Shown here one piece after another: positions 25,988 through 33,169 of a stretch of 64,000 nt of DNA. The position numbers and the translations under genes are program-made. The notes below the pieces were generated by a model. That model was not told the origin of the DNA, searched no databases, and was given only the letters and a program-made list of their open reading frames with translations. The DNA lies in NCBI GenBank assembly GCA_024709105.1, contig JANJXJ010000096.1, forward strand, positions 1 through 64,000, read 5' to 3'. Positions within the stretch are counted from its first letter, which is position 1. The number at the start of each line of letters is the position of its first letter. This DNA is from Lentimicrobium sp. (GTDB lineage: Bacteria; Bacteroidota; Bacteroidia; Bacteroidales; Lentimicrobiaceae).

Positions 25988-27529
25988 ATGGAGACATTAA
26001 TAACTGTTCTGGCCTTAATAGCAGGACTTGTAGCCGGTGGACTGATTACCGCTACACTGCTGCGAAAAGCCATTGAAAAGAAAAGTGAACACATTCTGAA
26101 AGATGCCGAAGAAAAAGCAGAAATGATCCGTAAGGACAAAAATCTGCAGGCAAAAGAAAAGTTTCTGCAGATGAAAGCAGATTACGAAAATACCTTTCAG
26201 GAAAAAAACAAGGAAATACTCAAAAACGAAAACCGGCTGAAACAAAAAGAAGCCAGTCTTTCACAAAAATTTGAAGAATTACAAAGAAAACAAAAAGAAA
26301 CCACAGCAATCAAAGACAACCTGACAGCACAGCTCGAGCTGCTTAATAAAAAGCAGACTGACCTGGACAAAGCCATCAAACAGCAGGTTGAACAATTGGA
26401 AGCCATTTCGGGGATGTCGCCCGAAGAAGCTAAAAATCAAATGATTGAAGCCCTTAAAGATGAAGCCAAAGCCGAAGCAATGGTGCACATCAAGGATATT
26501 GTAGAAGAAGCCAAGCTTACTGCAAATACCGAGGCTAAAAAAATTGTAATTGAAACCATACAGCGCACTGCCGCCGAACATGCCATTGAAAACAGCGTTT
26601 CTGTTTTCAATATTGAAAATGAGGAAATTAAAGGTCGGATTATTGGCCGCGAAGGCCGCAATATCCGCACTCTTGAAGCGCTCACCGGCATCGAAATCGT
26701 AATTGACGATTCACCCGATGCCATTATTTTGTCGGGCTTCGATCCGGTGCGCCGTGAGATTGCCCGCCTTTCGCTGCACAAACTGGTTACCGACGGCCGC
26801 ATTCACCCCGCCCGCATCGAAGAAGTGGTAGCAAAAACCCGCAAACAAATTGAGCAGGAAATAATTGAAACCGGCAAACGTACTGCCATTGATCTGGGTA
26901 TTCACGGCCTGCATCCTGAGCTTATAAGAATGATCGGTAAAATGAAATACCGCTCCTCTTACGGACAGAACCTGTTGCAGCACTCCAAAGAAGTAGCCAA
27001 TCTCTGTGCAACCATGGCTGCAGAGCTCGGACTTAGTCCTAAAAAAGCCAAACGCGCAGGGCTGCTGCACGACATAGGCAAAGTGCCCGATAACGAACCT
27101 GAATTGCCACACGCAATCCTGGGTATGAAACTGGCAGAACGATACAAAGAGCCTGCTGACATTTGCAATGCTATTGGTGCTCACCACGATGAGGTTGAAA
27201 TGGAAAGCCTGATTGCACCCATTGTTCAGGTGTGTGATGCCATTTCAGGAGCCCGCCCCGGAGCAAGGCGCGAAGTGGTGGAAGCCTATATTCAACGTCT
27301 CAATCATCTCGAAGAACTTGCCCTCTCCTATCCCGGTGTGGTAAAAACCTATGCCATACAGGCAGGCCGCGAGCTGAGAGTAATTGTAGGCGCCGATAAA
27401 GTAAGCGACGACGACGCCAACAAGATTTCATACGACCTGTCGAAAAAGATACAGGACGAAATGACCTATCCCGGTCAAATTAAAATTACTGTAATCCGCG
27501 AAACCAGAGCCATCAGTTTCGCCAAATAA
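25988..27529 (+). CDS. rny: Ribonuclease Y
   Basis: The protein has 513 residues from the ATG at 25988. Upstream in-frame codons overlap the ncRNA and are not used. N-terminal membrane anchor ([22 protein letters not shown]), long charged coiled coil (~30-175), KH domain ([21 protein letters not shown]), then HD phosphohydrolase domain with LLHDIGK (His361-Asp362) and IGAHHDEVE. It is a membrane-bound endoribonuclease that initiates mRNA decay. The last codons, stop and terminator of this gene reappear twice downstream (see repeats at 29453 and 31017). Confidence 0.95.
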   Translation: METLITVLALIAGLVAGGLITATLLRKAIEKKSEHILKDAEEKAEMIRKDKNLQAKEKFLQMKADYENTFQEKNKEILKNENRLKQKEASLSQKFEELQRKQKETTAIKDNLTAQLELLNKKQTDLDKAIKQQVEQLEAISGMSPEEAKNQMIEALKDEAKAEAMVHIKDIVEEAKLTANTEAKKIVIETIQRTAAEHAIENSVSVFNIENEEIKGRIIGREGRNIRTLEALTGIEIVIDDSPDAIILSGFDPVRREIARLSLHKLVTDGRIHPARIEEVVAKTRKQIEQEIIETGKRTAIDLGIHGLHPELIRMIGKMKYRSSYGQNLLQHSKEVANLCATMAAELGLSPKKAKRAGLLHDIGKVPDNEPELPHAILGMKLAERYKEPADICNAIGAHHDEVEMESLIAPIVQVCDAISGARPGARREVVEAYIQRLNHLEELALSYPGVVKTYAIQAGRELRVIVGADKVSDDDANKISYDLSKKIQDEMTYPGQIKITVIRETRAISFAK

Positions 27530-27550
27530 ACATAGATTATTGTTATGGGA

Positions 27551-27579
27551 AAAGCATCCTTCGGGGTGCTTTTTTTTTG
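27551..27579 (+). terminator. rny terminator
   Basis: AAAGCATCC pairs with GGGTGCTTT around a TTCG tetraloop (27551-27572) and is followed by a run of T residues. Near-identical copies occur at 29600 and 31164. Confidence 0.92.
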
Positions 27580-28150
27580 CAAACAAAACAGTTCAGAAAT
27601 ATTCATGTCAACGAATTACATGAATTTTCGCGGATTTAGTGCGTAAAGAATTTTAAATTTCTGTGCAATACGTATGTACTTCATAAAGCTAGTATATTGA
27701 TTCAGGTGACCTTATGAGCATAATGATAAAATTGTCAGATTGGCATTTCGGATAAATCATTATAGAAACCTACACAACAAAATATTCCATACCACTAATT
27801 ATCAATACGCCGTTGTCCGGGAAAGAGTAAGAGATTACCTTCCACCGCGCCGCCATCGGCGGCAGGGTTCTGCCGGTGAGCTCCCCCGCTTTCGCTGCAC
27901 TACTTAGTGGCTCGCCTTTGGTCGGTTGTAGTTCCGCTCCAATTTTTTCCTTTTGAGACAACCACTTGTACAATACAACCTGAAGAGCAGAACCCCGGAG
28001 TGGGTTCCCCAAGGATAAAGGGCGACCCTTACAGGGTTGTTTTGTTTGCCTATCCATTAACCACCGGTTGGGCAAGCCGTACCGGGGGGAGACTATGTAT
28101 CAGAATATCCCATATTAAAGGGAAACCCCTAACGGAGTTTTTCAGCATAA
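27580..28150. other. Gene-free island with a string of short hairpins
   Basis: No credible gene was found in these ~570 bp. The part from about 27840 to 28145 is visibly more GC-rich than its surroundings and contains five hairpins in a row: GCCGCC-ATC-GGCGGC (27849-27863), GAACCC-GGGTTC (27990-28007), ACCCT-AGGGT (28025-28037), CCGGT-ACCGG (28064-28085) and AAAC-CC-TAAC-GG-GTTT (28123-28140, followed by T residues, terminator-like). Open frames across it read as low-quality protein on both strands. It could be a decayed insertion or a structured repeat. Confidence 0.45.
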
Positions 28151-28212
28151 ACTAATTAGTAATTAGCATTAGAAATCATTTTCACTAATTAGTAATTGTT
28201 TTTGTATCTTTG
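28151..28212 (+). promoter_or_regulatory. Promoter with paired operator-like repeats, first ATPase gene
   Basis: The -7 box TATCTTTG is at 28205-28212, 13 bp before the ATG at 28226. ACTAATTAGTAATT occurs twice, at 28151-28164 and 28184-28197, offset by exactly 33 bp, and each copy holds the perfect palindrome ACTAATTAGT. The second copy begins 21 bp before the -7 box and fills the spacer where RNA polymerase binds, so a regulator bound there would block or modulate transcription. Confidence 0.6.
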
Positions 28213-28225
28213 TAAAAACGTTTCT

Positions 28226-29494
28226 ATGAAAGCTAAGATACTTCAGGTAGCCTGGCAGCAAAGAGAGCGAATGATCTTTCAAAAGGAATTGATCAATCGA
28301 GATGCGATGCCGGCGGCAAAAGAGGCATTGCTGAGTGATAACCGTGTGCTGATCATAAGCGGGATGCGCCGCACAGGCAAATCAACACTGCTTATGCAAC
28401 TAATGCAGGAAGTGGGAAACGCAGCATATTTCAACTTCGAAGATGAAAAATTGCTGGATTTTACCATCGCACATTTTGGCGATCTTGAAGAAGCGCTTAT
28501 AGAAGTTTACGGCCCTGCGGACTTTTGGTTTTTCGACGAAATTCAAAATGTTGGCAATTTCGAGGTTGCCATTCGCCGTTTGCAGGACAACGGAAAGAAA
28601 TTGGTGATTACCGGGTCCAATTCTTCAATGCTCAGTATGGAATTCGGATCAAAACTTACCGGCCGCTATAAGCAGATCGAGTTGTTCCCTTTTTCGTTTG
28701 GCGAATATCTTCGGTTTCAGAAAATAAATTTTTCAGAAAAGGATTTTTATCTGCCTGAAAGCAGAGTGATGCTCAAGAATCATTTTAATAAATGGCTCAA
28801 CGAGGGCGGCTTGCCCGAATTCCTCAAATATCAGGATGAGCAATATGTAAAAACACTTTTCGACAATATACTTTACCGCGACATTATCGTCCGTTATGGC
28901 ATCCGGCGTCACCGCGAATTCCGCGAACTGGTGCAACTCCTTGCCAGCAATCTTTCCCTGCCGGTAACATTCACTTCACTTCAGAGAAGTATTGGGCTTT
29001 CGAACTCAGATACCATTAAAGAGTACATGGGTTATTTGTCAAATGCCTATATGTTTTACGAAATGTATCAGTTTCATGATTCTGTTAAGAAGCAACTTCG
29101 CGCCCCACGTAAGGTTTATCTTAACGATGTGGCTTTTCATAATCTGGCAGGCTTCAGTTCAACCCCCAATCAGGGGCGCAAGCTCGAGAACGCAGTATTT
29201 CTGACCTTAAGGCGTAAATTATCAATGGTTTATTCGTTCAACGGAAAGGGTGAATGTGATTTTGTTATGCCTGAAAAAAAACAGCAAATCAAAACCATTC
29301 AGGTTTGTCAGCAGTTGACTCCGGAAAATCAAACCCGTGAACTGAATGGCCTTACTGAAGCCATAGAGGCATTTGATTCATTCAATGGTATCATACTGAC
29401 ATATGATCAGGAATATGAATTACAGCACAAAGGAATAAGAATTCCGGTAATTCCAGTGTGGAAATGGATGTTAACCAATACGGCCGACGATTAA
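28226..29494 (+). CDS. AAA+ ATPase of the AAA_14/DUF4143 family (cassette A)
   Basis: 422 residues from the ATG following the promoter. Walker A GMRRTGKST (~46-54), an acidic strand YFNFEDE, Walker B FWFFDEIQ and sensor-type VITGSNSSML, followed by a winged-helix-like region and the DUF4143 C-terminal domain with GECDFVM and IQVCQQL, a degenerate PD-(D/E)xK-like core with Gln/Cys where the catalytic Lys would be. The role of this family is unknown. A second, clearly divergent member follows in tandem; the two share their last codons and ~120 bp of 3' flank almost exactly. Confidence 0.85.
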   Translation: MKAKILQVAWQQRERMIFQKELINRDAMPAAKEALLSDNRVLIISGMRRTGKSTLLMQLMQEVGNAAYFNFEDEKLLDFTIAHFGDLEEALIEVYGPADFWFFDEIQNVGNFEVAIRRLQDNGKKLVITGSNSSMLSMEFGSKLTGRYKQIELFPFSFGEYLRFQKINFSEKDFYLPESRVMLKNHFNKWLNEGGLPEFLKYQDEQYVKTLFDNILYRDIIVRYGIRRHREFRELVQLLASNLSLPVTFTSLQRSIGLSNSDTIKEYMGYLSNAYMFYEMYQFHDSVKKQLRAPRKVYLNDVAFHNLAGFSSTPNQGRKLENAVFLTLRRKLSMVYSFNGKGECDFVMPEKKQQIKTIQVCQQLTPENQTRELNGLTEAIEAFDSFNGIILTYDQEYELQHKGIRIPVIPVWKWMLTNTADD

Positions 29495-29608
29495 CTGCAA
29501 CTTTTTGAGAAATCAATGTGTGTTTTGACAGTAAGCCCGTACAAAAAAGACATTAAAATCAATTGTTTCGCTAAATAAACTAAAATTATTGTTCTGAGAA
29601 AAGCATCT
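29453..29608 (+). repeat. ~155 bp direct repeat, copy A (ATPase 3' end plus copied rny tail)
   Basis: This segment starts in the last codons of ATPase A (KWMLTNTADD) and continues through the stop to a terminator relic. It matches 31017-31171 with about five differences (four substitutions, one single-base indel). From 29565 onward it also aligns without gaps to the 3' end of rny from 27516 (GTTTCGCYAAATAAAC and following bases), including the codons Phe-Ala-Lys-stop. Confidence 0.85.
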
Positions 29609-29626
29609 TTAGGAATACTTTTTTTA
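29600..29626 (+). terminator. Degenerate terminator of cassette A
   Basis: AAAG and CTTT still pair at the ends (29600-29603 with 29618-29621) around AT/AT, but CATCCTTCGGGG has become CATCTTTAGGAATA, so the stem is largely lost while the T-run remains. Read-through into cassette B is plausible. Confidence 0.5.
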
Positions 29627-29737
29627 TCTGTTAGGTTTTGTTTCTGCAAGTGAAATTATCAGTAAACTAAACTTTATTGCCTTTGATAACTTAATGATTT
29701 TTACAAAACCACAGAGATATATGACAAGTATTTCACT

Positions 29738-29792
29738 TTTGTTTTGCATACAAAACAAATTAAGTGTATATTTGTATCGTATACAAAACAAA
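29738..29792 (+). promoter_or_regulatory. Promoter with paired operator-like repeats, second ATPase gene
   Basis: A textbook Bacteroidota promoter: TTTG (29743-29746), 20 bp spacer, TATATTTG (29767-29774). G(C/T)ATACAAAACAAA occurs at 29746-29759 and 29779-29792, offset exactly 33 bp. The first copy starts 21 bp before the -7 box, the same register as in cassette A. A perfect 9 bp inverted repeat (TTTGTTTTG, 29738-29746, with CAAAACAAA, 29751-29759) overlaps the -33 box. Confidence 0.65.
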
Positions 29793-29796
29793 ATCA

Positions 29797-31059
29797 ATGG
29801 AAAGCAGTTCTATAAAAAAAATCATCCTTGAGAATCAGGTTCGTATACCGGGCTTAGATGTCATCAAACGTGCGTATGACCTTGATTCTGAAGTAAATTA
29901 TATTTTTACCGGCCAAAGGCGGGCAGGTAAAACCTGGTTTATGTTCTCAATCATTCAACATTTTCTGCAACTGGGTCATTCTGCGGAAGAAATCCTTTAC
30001 ATAAATTTTGAAGATGAGCGCCTTATTGGACTGGAAATAACCCAGATGGACAGCATCCTCGGCAGTTACCGCGAATTATTCAGTCACAGGCCTTTACTCT
30101 TTTTTGATGAGTTGCAGAATATTGTGGGTTGGCAGAAATTTGCCCGCAGGTTATCTGATTCAGGTTACAGAGTGTACATCACCGGCAGTAATTCCACCAT
30201 GCTGAGTTCCGAAATGGCTTCAACACTCGGTGGCCGGTTTTTGGTTAAGGAAATTGAAACGCTGACTTTCAGTGAGTTTCTTACATTCAACGAACGATCT
30301 CTCAGCCCCAATTTTGAATACTCTGACGAACGATTTGAAGTGTTTCGCCTGTTTGAAAGCTATTTTAATCAAGGAGGCTTCCCCGAGTTGGTGCGTTTGC
30401 GCGACAAAAAGGAATATCTGAGTACAATTTTCCAAAAAGTATTTCTGGGAGATATTATCGCACGAAATCAGATCCGGAACACTTTTGCGCTGAAGCTACT
30501 GATCAAGAAACTTGCTGAAAGCACCATGGATGAAGTATCGTTTACACGGATTCGTAACATCATTGCATCAACCGGCCTGCAGATTGGAACTGCTACTGTT
30601 ATTGAGTATGAACGTTATCTTGAAGAAGCTTTTCTGATCGCATCCCTTCCTGATTTTGGCTCAGGAATCAGCAACCGGGAATCTAAAATGAAATATTATT
30701 TTCGCGATCATGGACTACTTTCCCTGTTTTTGGTCAACCCTGAGTCGTTTGTGCTCGAAACAATGGTCTATAATAACTTGAGAAGGTGGTTTGCACCAAA
30801 TTTATTTTACCTGCGTGATATTACTGAAGTTGACTTTTACATTCCGGGAAAACTGCTTATTCAGGCTGCATGGCGTTTGGACAATGAAACCACCCGAAGG
30901 CGCGAGGTTGCATCACTAATTAAGGCGGCTGATAAATATCCGGCAGAAAAGCTGCTGATTATTACTTACGATCAGGAAGAAAAAATACTGGTTGACAATC
31001 GTATGATACATGTACTCCCAGCGTGGAAATGGATGTTAACCAATACTGCCGAAGATTAA
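29797..31059 (+). CDS. AAA+ ATPase of the AAA_14/DUF4143 family (cassette B)
   Basis: 420 residues from the ATG at 29797, placed after the promoter; the open frame upstream runs through the -7 box and is not used. Walker A FTGQRRAGKTW, strand YINFEDERL, Walker B LLFFDELQN and YITGSNSTML parallel cassette A, but the two proteins differ widely over most of their length. The C-terminal domain has TEVDFYIPGKLLIQAAW, again without a catalytic Lys. The last codons (KWMLTNTAED) and downstream ~120 bp are almost identical to cassette A. No toxin, nuclease or transposase gene accompanies either cassette. Confidence 0.85.
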   Translation: MESSSIKKIILENQVRIPGLDVIKRAYDLDSEVNYIFTGQRRAGKTWFMFSIIQHFLQLGHSAEEILYINFEDERLIGLEITQMDSILGSYRELFSHRPLLFFDELQNIVGWQKFARRLSDSGYRVYITGSNSTMLSSEMASTLGGRFLVKEIETLTFSEFLTFNERSLSPNFEYSDERFEVFRLFESYFNQGGFPELVRLRDKKEYLSTIFQKVFLGDIIARNQIRNTFALKLLIKKLAESTMDEVSFTRIRNIIASTGLQIGTATVIEYERYLEEAFLIASLPDFGSGISNRESKMKYYFRDHGLLSLFLVNPESFVLETMVYNNLRRWFAPNLFYLRDITEVDFYIPGKLLIQAAWRLDNETTRRREVASLIKAADKYPAEKLLIITYDQEEKILVDNRMIHVLPAWKWMLTNTAED

Positions 31060-31171
31060 CTGCAACTTTTTGAGAAATCAATGTGTGTTTTGACAGTAAG
31101 CCGTACAAAAAAGACATTAAAATCAATTGTTTCGCTAAATAAACTAAAATTATTGTTCTGAGAAAAGCATC
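31017..31171 (+). repeat. ~155 bp direct repeat, copy B
   Basis: Partner of the repeat at 29453. Here the terminator half is intact, and from 31129 it aligns without gaps to rny from 27516 with 6 mismatches over 56 bases. The copy abuts the convergent DUF493 gene. Confidence 0.85.
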
Positions 31172-31191
31172 CTTCGGGGTGCTTCTTTTTT
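31164..31191. terminator. Terminator between cassette B and DUF493
   Basis: AAAGCATCC-TTCG-GGGTGCTT followed by C and six T residues. The complementary strand also ends in TTTTC, so it can serve the convergent DUF493 gene, whose stop codon is at 31190-31192. Confidence 0.85.
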
Positions 31192-31468
31192 ACAAATCCA
31201 CTATCCCCTCAATAGCAGCTGCTTTACGGTATTTTACCAATACCTCGGCAGCACTTATCATCATTTCTCGGGCAGTTACTGAGAGGTATTTATCGCCGGT
31301 AGAATTACGCACCTTCAGTTCAGCTCCTTCGCTGAAAATTTCCTGAAGTATAGCATAGTCGCGGTTATTGTTGAGTACAATAAACTTGAACATGTACACC
31401 TTTGGCCATTGGGCTTCGCGGTTCAGCATTTCTTCAAGCCGGCTTAAAAAGTCTTCGTTTATGGCCAT
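31190..31468 (-). CDS. DUF493 (YbeD-like) family protein
   Basis: 92 residues from MAINEDFLSRLEEML; an in-frame ATG at 31498 would add ten residues of less typical sequence. The small alpha/beta domain contains WPKVYMFKFIVLNNN and YLSVTAREMMISAAEVLVKYRK, matching DUF493 in length and pattern. The family is described as a small, ACT-like regulatory fold of undefined function. The gene lies convergent to ATPase cassette B, sharing its terminator. Confidence 0.75.
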   Translation of the reverse strand: MAINEDFLSRLEEMLNREAQWPKVYMFKFIVLNNNRDYAILQEIFSEGAELKVRNSTGDKYLSVTAREMMISAAEVLVKYRKAAAIEGIVDL

Positions 31469-31555
31469 TGCGGTGGTGTTTATTCCTGAGAACAGCACTT
31501 CTTGTATCTCATTTATTGGCAGTGCAAAAGCCCAGGGAAGTTAAAATATTAATAA

Positions 31556-32491
31556 TCAATGCATTTTCACCCTTTTGAGCAGGTAAGGGAGTAAAACTTG
31601 TTTGTAACCGAGGGCAATATCTGCATCAATCAGGTCAATGTGATACTGTGCACATTTTAAGGCAAGCCCGGTGCGATAGGCATTCATTTCGGTTTTGTAG
31701 CCTTCACGTATTTCGTGCGGGCGAACCTTCACCTCTTCACCGGTTTCCATATCAATAAACCGGTAAGGCTTGTTGTCGAAGGCAAAATCTACCTCATGCC
31801 TTTTATCGGTGACATGAAAAAGTATGACTTCGTGTTTGTTGTGTTTCAGATGCTGCAATGCAGGAAACAGCTGTTCGCCGCTGATATCATCATCAAGCAT
31901 ATCGCTGAAAATGACTACTAAGGAACGTTTATGAATGTTTTCGGCAATCTCGTGCAGAGCTGCCGCAGCCGAAGTGGTTTTGCCCGACCTGCGGCTCTTG
32001 TCGTTCAGCAGTTTTTCGAGTTCCCCGAACAAATATTTACTATGTACCAGATTGGAATGTGCACCCGTATGTAATTCAACAGCATCGGTAAAAACGCTCA
32101 AACCGGCCGCATCGCGCTGCCTGCGGAGCAAATGCATAATGGCAGCCGCTGAATATACCGAAAAACTCATTTTATCGGGGTCGTCGGGGCCGGGATGATC
32201 ATGGAGCGGAAAATACATGGATGAGGAGCCGTCAATTACAATCTGGCAGCGAAGATTGGTCTCCTCTTCAAATCGTTTAACATACAGCCGGTCGGTTCGC
32301 CCAAAAAGCTTCCAGTCAATATTTTTTACCGATTCCCCCTGATTGTATAAGCGGTGTTCGGCAAATTCAACCGAAAAACCATGGAACGGGCTCTTGTGAA
32401 GGCCTGTTATAAACCCTTCCACTACCTGCCGGGCAAGCAGCTCCAGCGGACTAAACTCCTCAAATCCTGATTGATCAATGGTTATTGGCAC
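31556..32491 (-). CDS. DUF58 domain-containing protein
   Basis: 311 residues, soluble, no signal peptide. Carries the family's GxSVEFAEHRLYNQGESVKNIDWK-type region (RLYNQGESVKNIDWKLFGR) and a vWA-like half starting at CQIVIDGSSSMYF (a MIDAS-type DxSxS) with LVVIFSDMLDD. DUF58 proteins usually accompany a MoxR ATPase and vWA proteins in chaperone-like modules, but none of these is within this window. It ends before a hairpin and trxA. Confidence 0.88.
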   Translation of the reverse strand: MPITIDQSGFEEFSPLELLARQVVEGFITGLHKSPFHGFSVEFAEHRLYNQGESVKNIDWKLFGRTDRLYVKRFEEETNLRCQIVIDGSSSMYFPLHDHPGPDDPDKMSFSVYSAAAIMHLLRRQRDAAGLSVFTDAVELHTGAHSNLVHSKYLFGELEKLLNDKSRRSGKTTSAAAALHEIAENIHKRSLVVIFSDMLDDDISGEQLFPALQHLKHNKHEVILFHVTDKRHEVDFAFDNKPYRFIDMETGEEVKVRPHEIREGYKTEMNAYRTGLALKCAQYHIDLIDADIALGYKQVLLPYLLKRVKMH

Positions 32492-32511
32492 AGCTACCGG
32501 TATTAAAATAA

Positions 32512-32546
32512 ATGCCGGGACACAACAGCTGGCTGTATCCCGGCAT
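32512..32546 (-). terminator. Hairpin downstream of trxA
   Basis: ATGCCGGGA (32512-32520) pairs with TCCCGGCAT (32538-32546), extended by ACA/TGT. On the minus strand the stem is followed by TTTATTTTAA, a broken U-tract, so it is a probable terminator for trxA. Confidence 0.65.
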
Positions 32547-32561
32547 GAATCATTGCATTAT

Positions 32562-32879
32562 TTACAAAAGTTTTTCAAGTTTGGCCACCAAAACTGATTT
32601 AGGTACGGCTCCCACCTGTTTGTCGGCAACTTCACCATTCTTAAAGAAAAGAATAGTAGGGATATTGCGGATACCATATTTGGCAGTAATTCCGGGATTG
32701 CTGTCAACATCAAGTTTTCCGATTACGGCGCGGCCATCGTATTCGTGGCTCATTTCTTCAACAAGCGGGCCTACCATACGGCAGGGTCCGCACCATTCTG
32801 CCCAGAGGTCTACTATAGCGGGCTTGTCTGATTTTAAAACAATTTCTTCGAAATTGGCATCGGTTAATTCAAGGGCCAT
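32562..32879 (-). CDS. trxA: Thioredoxin
   Basis: 105 residues, the standard thioredoxin length. Active site DLWAEWCGPCRMVGPL (Cys30/Cys33), cis-proline loop RNIPTILFF, and the buried Asp in IVDLW. There is no signal peptide, so it is the cytoplasmic dithiol reductant for ribonucleotide reductase, methionine sulfoxide reductases and similar enzymes. Own promoter upstream and hairpin downstream indicate a single-gene unit. Confidence 0.95.
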   Translation of the reverse strand: MALELTDANFEEIVLKSDKPAIVDLWAEWCGPCRMVGPLVEEMSHEYDGRAVIGKLDVDSNPGITAKYGIRNIPTILFFKNGEVADKQVGAVPKSVLVAKLEKLL

Positions 32880-32919
32880 GATGTACTATTATTTTTGGTT
32901 TAACATTCTGGTTGGGGTT

Positions 32920-32927
32920 CAAAGATA
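32920..32927 (-). promoter_or_regulatory. -7 box of trxA
   Basis: Minus strand TATCTTTG (TAnnTTTG), 40 bp before the trxA start. Confidence 0.5.
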
Positions 32928-33169
32928 ACGCATTTTTTCAGTAAGGGTTTTACTGAAAACTACTTTTTTTATGATTTTAAGAAATAAATCATGGCAAACA
33001 CCTCAGCCTGTGATGCATTTTAAAATCTAAATATCAAAAAATCATACATTTAGATATTTACATCTAATGCAACTCTTTGAATCCTGGCAAAAGGCAGAAT
33101 CAGGTTTTCTGTTGTTGTTCTTCAGAAATTATTCTTTATATATGCTCTCAATAAGGAGTTTCAGGCTGA

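Noticed and set aside
27770-28155. Overlapping open frames on both strands in the gene-free island
   Set aside because: Low-quality, hairpin-derived sequence with no recognisable domain or start context.
27580-31190. Mobile element with integrase or transposase
   Set aside because: No recombinase gene, inverted terminal repeats or target-site duplication of a known type was found; only the tail copies point to mobility.
31190-31498. Longer DUF493 start at 31498
   Set aside because: Ten added residues (MLFSGINTTA) are less typical than the start at MAINED; the choice is not certain.
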